Assembly: GCA_029884335.1 (NCBI GenBank)
Contig: JAOUIA010000037.1
Location: 1-35,505 of the forward strand
Reading direction: 5' to 3'
Source of the DNA: Betaproteobacteria bacterium
Lineage (GTDB): Bacteria; Pseudomonadota; Gammaproteobacteria; Burkholderiales; Casimicrobiaceae
DNA: 35,505 nucleotides
Positions within the stretch are counted from its first letter, which is position 1. Every line of letters starts with the position of its first letter. The position numbers and the translations under genes are program-made. Below are positions 17,046 through 25,595 of the stretch, piece after piece. The notes below the pieces were generated by a model. It saw only the letters and a list, made by a program, of their open reading frames with translations, was not told where the DNA came from and did not search any database.

Positions 17046-18215
17046 ATGACCAGCAAGACCCCCTCGCCGGCGTCAGCCGGCACGCGCCGCAAGTTCCTCA
17101 AGGCCTCCTCGGGCGTCGCCGCCGCCGGTGCCGCGCTCGGCTTCCCGATGATCGCCAAGGGCCAGACCGGCCCCATCTCCCTGCGCTGGCAGTCGACCTG
17201 GCCCGCCAAGGACATCTTCCACGAGTTCGCGCTCGATTACGCCAAGAAGGTCAACGACATGACCGGCGGCGACCTCAAGATCGAGGTGCTGCCCGCCGGC
17301 GCGGTCGTGCCGGCATTCGGGCTGCTCGACGCCGTGTCCAAGGGCACGCTGGACGGCGGGCACGGGGTGCTCGTCTACCACTACGGCAAGCAGAACGCGC
17401 TGGCGCTGTGGGGCTCGGGCCCGGCCTACGGCCTCGACGGCAACATGCTGCTCGCCTGGCACAAGTACGGCGGCGGGCGCGAACTGCTGAACAAGCTCTA
17501 CGCGTCGATCGGCGCTAACGTGGTTTCGTTCCCCTACGGCCCGCATCCGACGCAGCCGCTCGGCTGGTTCAAGAAGCCGATCACCAAGCTCAGCGACTTC
17601 AAGGGGATGAAGTTCCGCACGGTCGGCATCTCGATCGACATGTACACGGGCCTGGGCGCAGCGGTGAATGCGCTGCCCGGCGGCGAGATCGTCCCCGCGA
17701 TGGACCGCGGCCTGCTCGACGGCGCCGAGTTCAACAACGCGTCGTCCGACCGGCTGCTGGGGTTCCCCGACGTGTCGAAGGTCTGCATGCTGCAGAGCTT
17801 CCACCAGAACGCCGAGCAGTTCGAGATCACCTTCAACAAGACGAAGTACGACGCACTGCCCGAAAAGATGAAGGCCATCATCAGCAACGCCGTGGAAGCG
17901 GCGTCGGCGGACATGTCGTGGAAGGCGATCGACCGCTACTCGCAGGACTACATCGAGCTGCAGACCAAGCAGGGCGTGAAGTTCTACAAGACGCCCGACG
18001 CGGTGCTCAGGGAGCAGCTGACAGTCATGGATTCGATCATCACCAAGAAGTCGGCGGAAAACCCGCTGTTCAAGGAGATCAACGAATCGCAGAAGAAGTT
18101 CGCCGAGCGCGCGGTCAAGTGGGACCTCGACACCTACGCCAACCGCCGGATGGCGTACGACTACTACTTCGCCAAGGCGGCGGCGGCCAAGGCGGCGCCG
18201 GCGAAGAAGGGCTGA
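17046..18215 (+). CDS. TRAP transporter substrate-binding protein, TakP-like
   Basis: The product is 389 residues. An N-terminal twin-arginine signal TRRKFLKASSG (Arg14-Arg15) with a hydrophobic AAAGAALGF core sends it folded to the periplasm. The mature DctP-type domain begins ISLRWQSTWPAKD. The stretch GMKFRTVGISIDMY, then GGEIVPAMDRGLLDGAEFNN, strongly resembles TakP-type proteins that bind 2-oxo acids as dimers; FRT supplies the Arg that usually grips the carboxylate. The exact ligand is not predicted. The C-terminus ends in an Ala/Lys run. GGAGG at 17037-17041 is a strong ribosome site. A stable hairpin separates it from the permease genes. Confidence 0.9.
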   Translation: MTSKTPSPASAGTRRKFLKASSGVAAAGAALGFPMIAKGQTGPISLRWQSTWPAKDIFHEFALDYAKKVNDMTGGDLKIEVLPAGAVVPAFGLLDAVSKGTLDGGHGVLVYHYGKQNALALWGSGPAYGLDGNMLLAWHKYGGGRELLNKLYASIGANVVSFPYGPHPTQPLGWFKKPITKLSDFKGMKFRTVGISIDMYTGLGAAVNALPGGEIVPAMDRGLLDGAEFNNASSDRLLGFPDVSKVCMLQSFHQNAEQFEITFNKTKYDALPEKMKAIISNAVEAASADMSWKAIDRYSQDYIELQTKQGVKFYKTPDAVLREQLTVMDSIITKKSAENPLFKEINESQKKFAERAVKWDLDTYANRRMAYDYYFAKAAAAKAAPAKKG

Positions 18216-18235
18216 CCACGCGGCAGGCGGTGCCG

Positions 18236-18266
18236 ACTGCCATCCGGCCCCCGGCCGGATGGCAGT
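18236..18266 (+). promoter_or_regulatory. 14-bp perfect hairpin after the first TRAP binding-protein gene
   Basis: ACTGCCATCCGGCC at 18236-18249 pairs perfectly with 18253-18266 around a three-base CCC loop. It starts 20 bases after the stop codon and 70 bases before the small permease start. No T-run follows. Such hairpins between a binding-protein gene and its permease genes often stabilise the upstream mRNA or partly stop transcription, so that the binding protein is made in excess; that role is inferred. Confidence 0.7.
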
Positions 18267-18321
18267 TACGTTCGATGGCGCGCGCCCGTCCCGGCGCGGC
18301 GCGCGACGGGGGATCGGGTCC

Positions 18322-18942
18322 ATGCAACGCTTCCTGCTGTCGGTCGACAAGTTCTCCACCTTCGTCGGCCACGCGTTCTCGTTCCTGATCGTCCTGCTCA
18401 CGCTGCAGGTGAGCTGGGAGGTCTTCGCGCGCTACGCGCTCGACAACCCGCACGCCTGGGCGTTCGACGCGATGATCATCCAGTACGGCACGCTGTTCAT
18501 GATGGCGGGCGCGTACACGCTGGCGAAGAACGGCCACGTGCGCGGCGACGTGCTGTACGGCTTCTTCGCCCCGCGGACCCAGGCGACGATCGACCTCGTC
18601 CTGTACGTCCTCTTCTTCATCCCCGGCGTGATCGCGCTGACCTACGCCGGCTACTATTACGCCGCCGAGTCCTGGGCGATCCGCGAGCACAGCAACATCA
18701 CCGCCGAGGGTCCGCCGATCTACCCGTTCAAGGCCGTGATTCCGGTCGCCGGGGCGATCCTGCTGCTGCAGGGCATCGTCGAGATCATCCGCTGCGCCAT
18801 CTGCCTGCGCGAGGGCGCCTGGCCATCGCGCGAGGAGGACGTCGAGGAGGTCGACGTCGACAAGCTGAAAGAGATGGTGCACGTCGACGAGGCTGCGATC
18901 AAAGACCCCGCGTACGTCGACGACGGGGGGGCGGCGCGATGA
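18322..18942 (+). CDS. TRAP transporter small permease (DctQ family)
   Basis: The product is 206 residues with four predicted membrane helices: FSFLIVLLTLQVSWEVFARY, MIIQYGTLFMMAGAYTL, ATIDLVLYVLFFIPGVIAL, and AVIPVAGAILLLQGIVEIIR. The FARY and the KNGHVRGD segment after helix 2 are typical of DctQ subunits, which pair with the large permease in the inner membrane for sodium- or proton-driven import. A charged tail (EEDVEEVDVDKLKEM) of about 50 residues extends into the cytoplasm and is longer than usual. ATG 18322 was chosen because it precedes the first helix; its stop overlaps the next start as ATGA. Confidence 0.88.
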   Translation: MQRFLLSVDKFSTFVGHAFSFLIVLLTLQVSWEVFARYALDNPHAWAFDAMIIQYGTLFMMAGAYTLAKNGHVRGDVLYGFFAPRTQATIDLVLYVLFFIPGVIALTYAGYYYAAESWAIREHSNITAEGPPIYPFKAVIPVAGAILLLQGIVEIIRCAICLREGAWPSREEDVEEVDVDKLKEMVHVDEAAIKDPAYVDDGGAAR

Positions 18943-20969
18943 AGATCCGCAAGGAATTGTGGTTCGGCTTCGGCCTGATGGCGCTGATCCTGACGCCGAT
19001 CGCGCTGCTGACGCCCTGGGGCAACCTCACCAATGGCCACCTCGGCCTGCTGATGCTCGCGCTTATCGTCGTCGCGATCATGCTCGGGTTCCCGACGGCG
19101 TTCACGCTGATGGGCATGGGGGTGATGTTCGGCTGGCTCGCCTACCGCAGCGTCGACCCGGACACCGCGGTGCGGCAGGTGCTCGACCTCATGGTGCAGC
19201 GCGCCTACTCGGTCATGTCGAACGACGTGCTGATAGCCGTCCCGCTGTTCGTGTTCATGGGTTACCTCGTCGAGCGCGCTGCCCTGATCGAGCGGCTGTT
19301 CAAGAGCCTGCACCTGGCTCTGTCGCGCCTCCCGGGCTCGCTCGCCGTGGCGACCATCGTCACCTGCGCGATCTTCGCCACCGCCACCGGCATCGTGGGC
19401 GCCGTGGTGACGCTGATGGGGCTGCTCGCGTTTCCCGCGATGCTGCGCGCAGGCTACGACGTCAGGCTGTCCGCCGGTTCCATTACGGCCGGCGGCTGCC
19501 TCGGCATCCTCATCCCGCCGTCGGTGCTGCTGATCGTCTACGGCGCCACTGCGGGCGTGTCGGTGGTCCAGCTCTACGCGGGCGCGTTCTTCCCCGGCGT
19601 CATGCTGGCCGGGCTGTACGTGGGATGGGTGATCCTCGTCGCCAAGGTGTGGCCCGATCGCGCGCCGCCGCTGTCCAAGGAGGACGCGCGAGTCGAACTG
19701 CCGGGGAAGATCGCCCCGCTGGCCGCGGCGGGTCGCAATGCTTTCACCGGCCTGCTCGCGGCTGCCGGAGGGCGCAGCCTCGGCGTACCGGCGCGAACGG
19801 TGCTTGGGCAGCTGCTCGTGACAATGATCCCGGCGGTCGCGATCGCCGGCATGGTGGCGCTCACGTGGCTGGGCGCGACCCGTCCCGCGGAAGTGGTCGA
19901 CACTTCGGGCCTGCAGGCCGCCGGTTTCGCGGCAGACGAACTCGCGGCCGGCCAGGGGCTCGCCGAGCCCGAGGACGAGGGCAGGACCGGGCTCGCCGAG
20001 CCGCCCGCGGCCGAAGGAGACGCCGAGCCGAAATCGGCGGCGCCAGGGGTGGCGGAGCCGCCGGGCGCGGAGCCCGACGCCAAGGCGGCTCCCGGAGGCA
20101 AGGATGCGCCTGCCGCGCAGGAGGCCGCGGCGCCCGAGGTGCAGGAGAGGCTGGACACGCCGACGTGGTTCTGGATCGTCGCCGCGCTCGCCGCGGCGGC
20201 GGCCGTGCTCACCTACGTGCTGTGGACCTGGGAGCGGCTCGAGATCTTCAAGATGCTGCTGTCGTCGTTCTTCCCGCTCGCGATCATGATCCTCGCGGTG
20301 CTGGGGTCGATCGTGTTCGGGTTCGCGACGCCGACCGAGGCTGCCGCGGTCGGCGCGTTCGGCGGCTTCGTCCTCGCCGCGGCCTACCGCTACCTCAGCA
20401 ACGTGCGCGGGGCCCGGCGCGGCGCGAAGGGCTCGCCCGCGGCGAGCACGCTCGTCGACATGTGGGGCATCACCAAGGAGTCCTCGTTCCTCGCGGCGAA
20501 GACCAGCGCGATGGTCTGCTGGCTCTTCGTCGGCTCGTCGATCTTCTCCGCGTCATTCGCGCTGCTCGGCGGGCAGGAGATCATCAACCGCTGGGTGCTG
20601 TCGATGGACCTCACGCCCATCCAGTTCCTGCTGCTCGCCCAGTTCATCATCTTCATCCTCGGCTGGCCGCTCGAGTGGACGGAGATCATCGTCATCTTCA
20701 TGCCGATCTTCATCCCGCTGCTCGCGCACTTCCAGATCGACCCGCTGTTCTTCGGCCTGCTGGTCGCGCTCAACCTGCAGACGGCATTCCTCTCGCCCCC
20801 GGTCGCGATGGCGGCCTTCTATCTCAAGGGCGTGTCGCCGCCGCACGTGACGCTGAACCAGATCTTCGGCGGCATGCTGCCGTTCATGGGCATCCAGTTG
20901 GTCGCGCTCGCGCTGCTGTACCTGTTCCCCGCGATCGGGCTGTGGCTGCCGTCGGTGCTCTACAAGTGA
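18939..20969 (+). CDS. TRAP transporter large permease (DctM family) with long acidic linker
   Basis: The product is 676 residues, against about 430 for a simple DctM. The N-terminal part carries family motifs: PLFVFMGYLVERA, TGIVGAVVTLMGLLAFPAM and GGCLGILIPPSVLLIVYGATAGVS. The C-terminal part has GFATPTEAAAVGAFG and the FILGWPLEWTEIIVIFMPIF and FLSPPVAMAAFYLKG transport regions. Between them, roughly residues 315-408, lies a Pro/Ala/Glu/Asp-rich stretch (for example GLAEPEDEGRTGLAEP) flanked by two extra hydrophobic segments (VTMIPAVAIAGMVALTWLG and WFWIVAALAAAAAVLTYVLW). This linker looks disordered. The gene overlaps the small-subunit gene by four bases. Confidence 0.9.
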   Translation: MKIRKELWFGFGLMALILTPIALLTPWGNLTNGHLGLLMLALIVVAIMLGFPTAFTLMGMGVMFGWLAYRSVDPDTAVRQVLDLMVQRAYSVMSNDVLIAVPLFVFMGYLVERAALIERLFKSLHLALSRLPGSLAVATIVTCAIFATATGIVGAVVTLMGLLAFPAMLRAGYDVRLSAGSITAGGCLGILIPPSVLLIVYGATAGVSVVQLYAGAFFPGVMLAGLYVGWVILVAKVWPDRAPPLSKEDARVELPGKIAPLAAAGRNAFTGLLAAAGGRSLGVPARTVLGQLLVTMIPAVAIAGMVALTWLGATRPAEVVDTSGLQAAGFAADELAAGQGLAEPEDEGRTGLAEPPAAEGDAEPKSAAPGVAEPPGAEPDAKAAPGGKDAPAAQEAAAPEVQERLDTPTWFWIVAALAAAAAVLTYVLWTWERLEIFKMLLSSFFPLAIMILAVLGSIVFGFATPTEAAAVGAFGGFVLAAAYRYLSNVRGARRGAKGSPAASTLVDMWGITKESSFLAAKTSAMVCWLFVGSSIFSASFALLGGQEIINRWVLSMDLTPIQFLLLAQFIIFILGWPLEWTEIIVIFMPIFIPLLAHFQIDPLFFGLLVALNLQTAFLSPPVAMAAFYLKGVSPPHVTLNQIFGGMLPFMGIQLVALALLYLFPAIGLWLPSVLYK

Positions 20970-21043
20970 TGCTGGCATTGCCGGCACGCCGCGCGGAGAG
21001 GTAATCTGCGCGGCATCGGGGTGGCCCGGTAGGGAGGTCCGTC

Positions 21044-21469
21044 ATGCGCGTCGCCGAGATCCTGCGCATCAAGGGGCACACGCTGCACACGGCCGCGCCG
21101 GGCGACCGGGTCGTCGACGCCGTCAAGGTCATGGCGCAGCAGGACATCGGTTCGCTGATCGTCATGGACCAGGGGCGCCTGGTGGGCATGCTGACGTTCC
21201 GCGAGGTGCTCGACGCGCTGGCGCAGCGCGACGGCGGGCTGGGCGATCTCGCCATCGACGCGATCTACGAGCGCGACCCGCTGACGGCGACGCCTTCGCT
21301 CGACGTCATGGAACTGCGCCGCGCGATGCTCGAGCGCCACTCGCGGTACGTGCCGGTGACGGACGGCTCCACGCTGCTCGGCGTCGTCTCGTTCCACGAC
21401 GTCGCCAAGGCCGTCTACGAGGAGCAGTCGTTCGAGAACCGGATGCTCAAGACGTACATCCAGAGCTGA
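21044..21469 (+). CDS. Stand-alone CBS-domain-pair protein
   Basis: The product is 141 residues and is almost entirely two CBS motifs (about residues 5-60, with DAVKVMAQQDIGSLIVMDQGRLVGMLTF split here as DIGSLIVMDQGRLVGMLTF, and about 72-130, with SRYVPVTDGSTLLGVVSFHDV). CBS pairs form a Bateman module that senses adenine nucleotides or similar ligands. No enzyme or transporter domain is attached, so it probably acts on a partner in trans. GGGAGGT lies seven bases before ATG 21044. It begins 74 bases after the TRAP permease and could be read from that operon or from its own promoter (a TAATCT occurs near 21003). Confidence 0.88.
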   Translation: MRVAEILRIKGHTLHTAAPGDRVVDAVKVMAQQDIGSLIVMDQGRLVGMLTFREVLDALAQRDGGLGDLAIDAIYERDPLTATPSLDVMELRRAMLERHSRYVPVTDGSTLLGVVSFHDVAKAVYEEQSFENRMLKTYIQS

Positions 21470-21540
21470 AAGGCGGGGCAGAGGGTGCGCACGACGGCGT
21501 CGCGCTCCTGCCCGGCCCCCAAGCGCGTTCCCGAGAGCAG

Positions 21541-22299
21541 ATGGCGAGTGGGCGTTGGCGAGCCGCGGTCGCGGCGCTGGGCATGAGCTGCGGGGTGGCG
21601 CTCGGCGCCGCGGTGGGCGACGACGAGCGCCGCGACGAGCGCGAGGCGATGGTGCGCGAGATCGTCGCGATGACGCGCGAGACGGCGTCGACGACGGGCC
21701 GGCGCGAACTGGCTCCACGCACGGTGGAGGCGATGAGCGCCGTTCCGCGGCACCGCTTCGTCCCGCCTTCGCTGCAGCGCGAGGCCTACGACAACCGGCC
21801 GCTGCCGATCGGGGAGGGCCAGACGATCTCGCAGCCCTACATCGTCGCGCTGATGACCGACCTCGCGGCCGTCGGGCCGGGCGACGTGGTGCTGGAGGTC
21901 GGCGCCGGCTCGGGCTACCAGGCCGCGGTGCTGGCGAAGCTGGCTGCCAGGGTGCACACGATCGAGATCGTCGAGCCGCTCGGGCGCGAGGCGGCCGCGC
22001 GGCTGGCCGCGCTCGGCTACACCAACGTCGAGGTGACGATCGGCGACGGCTACCGCGGCAAGCCGGAGCGCGCGCCGTTCGACGCCATCGTCGTGACCGC
22101 GGGTGCGCCGCACGTGCCCCAGCCGCTCGTCGACCAGCTGAAGAAGGGCGGCAGGATGGTGATCCCGGTCGACCGCGCGTTCGGGCAGGAGCTCATGCTG
22201 TTCGTCAAGCGCGACGACGGCACGCTGACCCGCACCGCGGTGCTGCCGGTGCGCTTCGTGCCGCTGACGGGGCCCGGCGTGCGCGGGCGCCGGCCGTGA
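21541..22299 (+). CDS. pcm: Exported protein-L-isoaspartate O-methyltransferase
   Basis: The product is 252 residues, longer than cytoplasmic PCMT (about 210) because of an N-terminal hydrophobic segment (RWRAAVAALGMSCGVALGAAVG) that looks like a signal peptide or anchor. The enzyme core is intact: VPRHRFVPP, PLPIGEGQTISQPYIVA, the SAM-binding EVGAGSGYQ (119-127), VHTIEIVEPL, and DAIVVTAGAPHVPQPLVDQL. PCMT methylates isoaspartyl residues to start their repair. The need for SAM makes a periplasmic location puzzling, although exported PCMT-like proteins are known from other proteobacteria. Only a weak ribosome site precedes ATG 21541. Repeat copy 3 follows. Confidence 0.87.
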   Translation: MASGRWRAAVAALGMSCGVALGAAVGDDERRDEREAMVREIVAMTRETASTTGRRELAPRTVEAMSAVPRHRFVPPSLQREAYDNRPLPIGEGQTISQPYIVALMTDLAAVGPGDVVLEVGAGSGYQAAVLAKLAARVHTIEIVEPLGREAAARLAALGYTNVEVTIGDGYRGKPERAPFDAIVVTAGAPHVPQPLVDQLKKGGRMVIPVDRAFGQELMLFVKRDDGTLTRTAVLPVRFVPLTGPGVRGRRP

Positions 22300-22343
22300 A
22301 CTGGCGACAGGTTGCGTTCGCGCTGACACGCGTCGTCAATCCC

Positions 22344-22437
22344 GTCGTCCCCGCGCAGGCGGGGATCCAGTGTCTTCCGGCAACCGCAGCCGTCTGCTGG
22401 TCCAACGACGCTGGGTCCCCGCCTGCGCGGGGACGAC
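22344..22437. repeat. Paired inverted REP-like repeat, copy 3
   Basis: The left arm 22344-22374 and right arm 22407-22437 are 31 bases each and near-perfect inverted repeats of each other, spaced by 32 bases. The sequence matches copies 1 and 2. It lies between the convergent ends of pcm and the FAD/Fe-S oxidoreductase gene. Confidence 0.88.
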
Positions 22438-22496
22438 GAGGACAAGGGGGTGCCAGCGCCCAAAGCGCGTGGACGCGAGGGCTTGCCGAGTCGGGC

Positions 22497-25400
22497 CTAG
22501 CTCACCAGCGCGCGCTCGAGCACGCGCACGAGGTGGACGGCCTCGCGGGCGCCGCGCGTTCCGTCGGCGATCTGGTGGCGGCAGCTCGTGCCGCCGGCGA
22601 CGATCAGCGTGTCGGTCCCGGCGCCGCGCACGGCGGGCAGCAGCGCCGCCTCCGCCATTCGCATCGAGACGTCGTAGTGCCGCGCCTCGTAGCCGAAGCT
22701 GCCGGCCATTCCGCAGCAGCTCGACTCGACGACTTCGACGGCGAGCTCCGGCACCATCCGCAGCGCGTCGACGGCGCTGCCCATGGTGTCGAACGCCTTC
22801 TGGTGGCAGTGGCCGTGCAGCAGCGCACGCCGCTGCGGCAGGGCGCGCAGCCGCAGCGCTAGGCGCCCCGCGCGACGCTCGCGCGCGAGGAACTCCTCGA
22901 GCAGCAGCGCGCGCGACGCCAGCGCGCTGGCGCGCCCGCCGAGGCCCATCGCCAGGTACTCGTCGCGCAGGCCGAGCAGGCACGACGGCTCGAGCCCGAC
23001 GATCGTCGCGCCGCGGTCGACGTGCGGGGCAAGTGCGTCGATGAGCCGCCGCGCCTCGCGCTTCGCCTCGTCGACGAGGCCCGCCCCCAGGTACGTGCGG
23101 CCGCAGCAGAGCGGCCTCGACGGCTCCGCATCGGTGGCGGACGCGCGAGCGACGGCGACGCGCAAACCCGCGGCGCGCAGCACAGCGAGCGCGGCGTGCG
23201 CGTTCTCCGGCTCGAAGTAGTTGGTGAACGTGTCGACCAGCAGGACGACGTCGGCGCCGGCGTCGCTCGCGGCCGCGGCCGATGCGCCGCCGAGGAACGT
23301 GTCGCGCCGCCAGCGCGGCAGCGAGCGGCGCGCGTCGAACCCCGACGGCCCCTGCGTCAGGCGGGCGAGCCCGGGCACCGCGTCGCGCAGGTTCGCGAGC
23401 CACGGCAGCCGCGCGGCCCACGGCGCCCAGCGCGGCAGGCCGGCGACCGCACGCTCGCGCCACGCGAGCCCGTGGCGCTTCTGCCAGTGCGCGTTGAACT
23501 CGATCTTCATGCGCGCCATGTCCACGCCGGTGGGGCAGTCGCGCCGGCAGCCCTTGCAGCTCACGCACAGGTCGAGCGCCTCGCGCACCTCGTCGCTCGC
23601 CACTTCGGGCCCGAAGCGGCCGGCGAGCGCGAGGCGCAGCGTGTTCGCGCGCCCGCGCGTGGAGTGCACCTCGTCGCGCGTGGCGCGGTAGCTCGGGCAC
23701 ATCGTCCCGGCGTCGAACTTGCGGCAGTGGCCGTTGTTGTTGCACATCTCGACGGCCTTGGCGAAGCCCTGCGCCGGGTCGCCGCCGGTGCCGGGGGCGG
23801 TGAGCGCGCCGCTTGCCGCATCGCCGTGCACGTTCCACGCCGACCAGTCGAGCGCGGTGGCCACGGGGAGCACGCGGTGGCCGGGCGGGAAGCGGAACAG
23901 CGACGCGTCGTCCATGCGCGTGCCGTGGACGATCTTGCCCGGGTTCATCAGGCCGTCGGGGTCGAACAGCGCCTTCACCTCGCCGAACGCGCGCGTCAGG
24001 CGCGCGCCGAACTGCCACTCGACGCGCTCGGTGCGCACCAGCCCGTCGCCGTGCTCGCCGGAGAACGCGCCCTTGTACTCGCGCACCATCGCCGCGGCCT
24101 CCTCGGCGATCGCGCGCATCTTCGCGGCGCCGTCGCGGCGCATGTCGAGGATCGGCCGCACGTGCAGCGTCCCCACCGACGCGTGCGCGTACCACGTGCC
24201 GCGCGTGCCGTGGCGCGCGAACACCTGCGTCAGCCGGTCGACGTACTCGGCGAGGTGTTGCAGCGGCACCGCGCAGTCCTCGATGAACGAGACCGGCTTG
24301 CCGTCGCCCTTCATGCTCATCATGATGTTGAGGCCGGCCTTGCGCACCTCCCAGAGCGCCTTCTGCGCGGCGGCGTCGGTCATCGGCACGACGGATCCCG
24401 GCAGCCCGCGCTCGCCGAGGACGTCCGCGAGGCGCGCGAGCTGCCGCCGCGGTCCCTCCGGCTCGTCGCCGGTGAACTCGCAGAGCAGGATCGCGTCGGG
24501 CTCGCCGACGAGTGCCGCGTCGATCACCGGCCGGAACGCGGGGTTGCCGCGCGCGAGCTCGATCATCGTGCGGTCGACCAGCTCGACCGCCGAGGGCCCG
24601 AGCGTGACGATGTGCTGGGCGCACTCCATCGCGCGGTACAGCGACGGAAAGTTCGCGACCCCCAGCGCGCGGTGGCGGGGCAGCGGCGCCACCGGCAGCA
24701 CGAGCGACTTCGTCCACGCCAGGGTTCCCTCGCTGCCCACCAGCAGGTGCGCGAGGTTGACGCTGCCGTCGGCGGTGTACGCCCGCTCGCTCTGCGGATG
24801 GTAGACGTCGAGGTTGTAGCCGCCCACGCGGCGCAGGACCTTGGGCACGCGCAGCGCGACTTCGGCGCGCTCGCGCTCGCCGATCGCGCGCAGGGCCAGC
24901 GCGAGCGCGCGCAGCTTCGGCGGCCCCGCGAGCGCGTCGGCCTCCGGGCCGAGGCGCGCCTCGCTGCCGTCGGGCAGCAGTGCGTCGATCGCCGCGACGT
25001 TGTGCACCATGTTGCCGTACGCGATCGAGCGCGAGCCGCAGGAATTGTTGCCCGCCATGCCGCCGAGCGTGCACTGCGCCGAGGTGCTGACGTCGACCGG
25101 GAACCAGACGCCGTGGGGCTTCAGCCACGCGTTGAGCGCGTCGAGCACCACGCCGGGCTCGACGGTCACCGTCATCGCGTCGCGGTCGAAAGCGAGCACG
25201 CGATCGAGGCGCTTGCTGTGATCGATCACCAGCGCGGCGCCCACGGTCTGGCCGCATTGCGAGCTGCCGGCGCCGCGCGGGAGCACCGGCACGCGCAGGC
25301 TGCGGCAGACGTCGATCGCCGCGCGGACGTCGTCGTGGGAGGCGGGCACGAGCACGCCGACCGGCTCGACCTGGTAGATCGAGGCGTCGGTGGCGTAGCG

Positions 25401-25505
25401 CCCCCGGGAGGCGGCGTCGAACAGCACTTCGCCGCGCACCGCCTGCGCGAGGCAGCGCGCCAGCTCGGAGTCCTGCGCGTGGCGGCCGGGGCCGGAGGCG
25501 TTCAT
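22497..25505 (-). CDS. FAD-linked oxidase / Fe-S protein fusion, D-2-hydroxyacid dehydrogenase (YdiJ-like)
   Basis: The product is 1002 residues, close to E. coli YdiJ (about 1018), a D-2-hydroxyglutarate dehydrogenase. The FAD-binding PCMH domain occupies about 40-230 (PVLPRGAGSSQCGQTVG, TVEPGVVLDALN, GGMAGNNSCGSRS); the FAD-oxidase C domain runs to about 530. Then come ferredoxin-like sites C588...C594 (CNNNGHC) and C647, C650, C653, C657 (CVSCKGCRRDC), and two CCG cysteine-rich motifs, C800-C801 in CCGRTYLG and C930-C931 in SSCCGMAGSFGYEA. Electrons would flow from FAD through the clusters to a quinone or flavoprotein. The start ATG 25505 fits the family. It diverges from a glyoxylate aminotransferase gene, suggesting 2-hydroxyacid to 2-oxoacid chemistry. 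Confidence 0.9.
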   Translation of the reverse strand: MNASGPGRHAQDSELARCLAQAVRGEVLFDAASRGRYATDASIYQVEPVGVLVPASHDDVRAAIDVCRSLRVPVLPRGAGSSQCGQTVGAALVIDHSKRLDRVLAFDRDAMTVTVEPGVVLDALNAWLKPHGVWFPVDVSTSAQCTLGGMAGNNSCGSRSIAYGNMVHNVAAIDALLPDGSEARLGPEADALAGPPKLRALALALRAIGERERAEVALRVPKVLRRVGGYNLDVYHPQSERAYTADGSVNLAHLLVGSEGTLAWTKSLVLPVAPLPRHRALGVANFPSLYRAMECAQHIVTLGPSAVELVDRTMIELARGNPAFRPVIDAALVGEPDAILLCEFTGDEPEGPRRQLARLADVLGERGLPGSVVPMTDAAAQKALWEVRKAGLNIMMSMKGDGKPVSFIEDCAVPLQHLAEYVDRLTQVFARHGTRGTWYAHASVGTLHVRPILDMRRDGAAKMRAIAEEAAAMVREYKGAFSGEHGDGLVRTERVEWQFGARLTRAFGEVKALFDPDGLMNPGKIVHGTRMDDASLFRFPPGHRVLPVATALDWSAWNVHGDAASGALTAPGTGGDPAQGFAKAVEMCNNNGHCRKFDAGTMCPSYRATRDEVHSTRGRANTLRLALAGRFGPEVASDEVREALDLCVSCKGCRRDCPTGVDMARMKIEFNAHWQKRHGLAWRERAVAGLPRWAPWAARLPWLANLRDAVPGLARLTQGPSGFDARRSLPRWRRDTFLGGASAAAASDAGADVVLLVDTFTNYFEPENAHAALAVLRAAGLRVAVARASATDAEPSRPLCCGRTYLGAGLVDEAKREARRLIDALAPHVDRGATIVGLEPSCLLGLRDEYLAMGLGGRASALASRALLLEEFLARERRAGRLALRLRALPQRRALLHGHCHQKAFDTMGSAVDALRMVPELAVEVVESSCCGMAGSFGYEARHYDVSMRMAEAALLPAVRGAGTDTLIVAGGTSCRHQIADGTRGAREAVHLVRVLERALVS

Positions 25506-25539
25506 CGGGCTTGTGCGCTTCGTGGCGGACCAGTACGAT

Positions 25540-25556
25540 CGTTTGTATACGAATCG
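25540..25556. promoter_or_regulatory. Candidate operator in the 90-base divergent region
   Basis: The only AT-rich patch between the dehydrogenase and aminotransferase genes is centred on TTTGTATACGAA (25542-25553), an imperfect palindrome around the perfect GTATAC. Its form, TT.GTATAC.AA, resembles sites of GntR/FadR-type regulators. On the minus strand TATACA could serve as a -10 with CTGACA 15 bases upstream. No regulator gene is in the window. Confidence 0.4.
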
Positions 25557-25595
25557 CGGTGGCTTGTCAGCAGCGGCCGCTCCGGAGCCCTTTCG

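Noticed and set aside
23022-25595. Long plus-strand open frame in front of the glyoxylate aminotransferase
   Set aside because: It is antisense to the FAD/Fe-S dehydrogenase, whose motifs are convincing. The aminotransferase has its natural N-terminus at ATG 25596.
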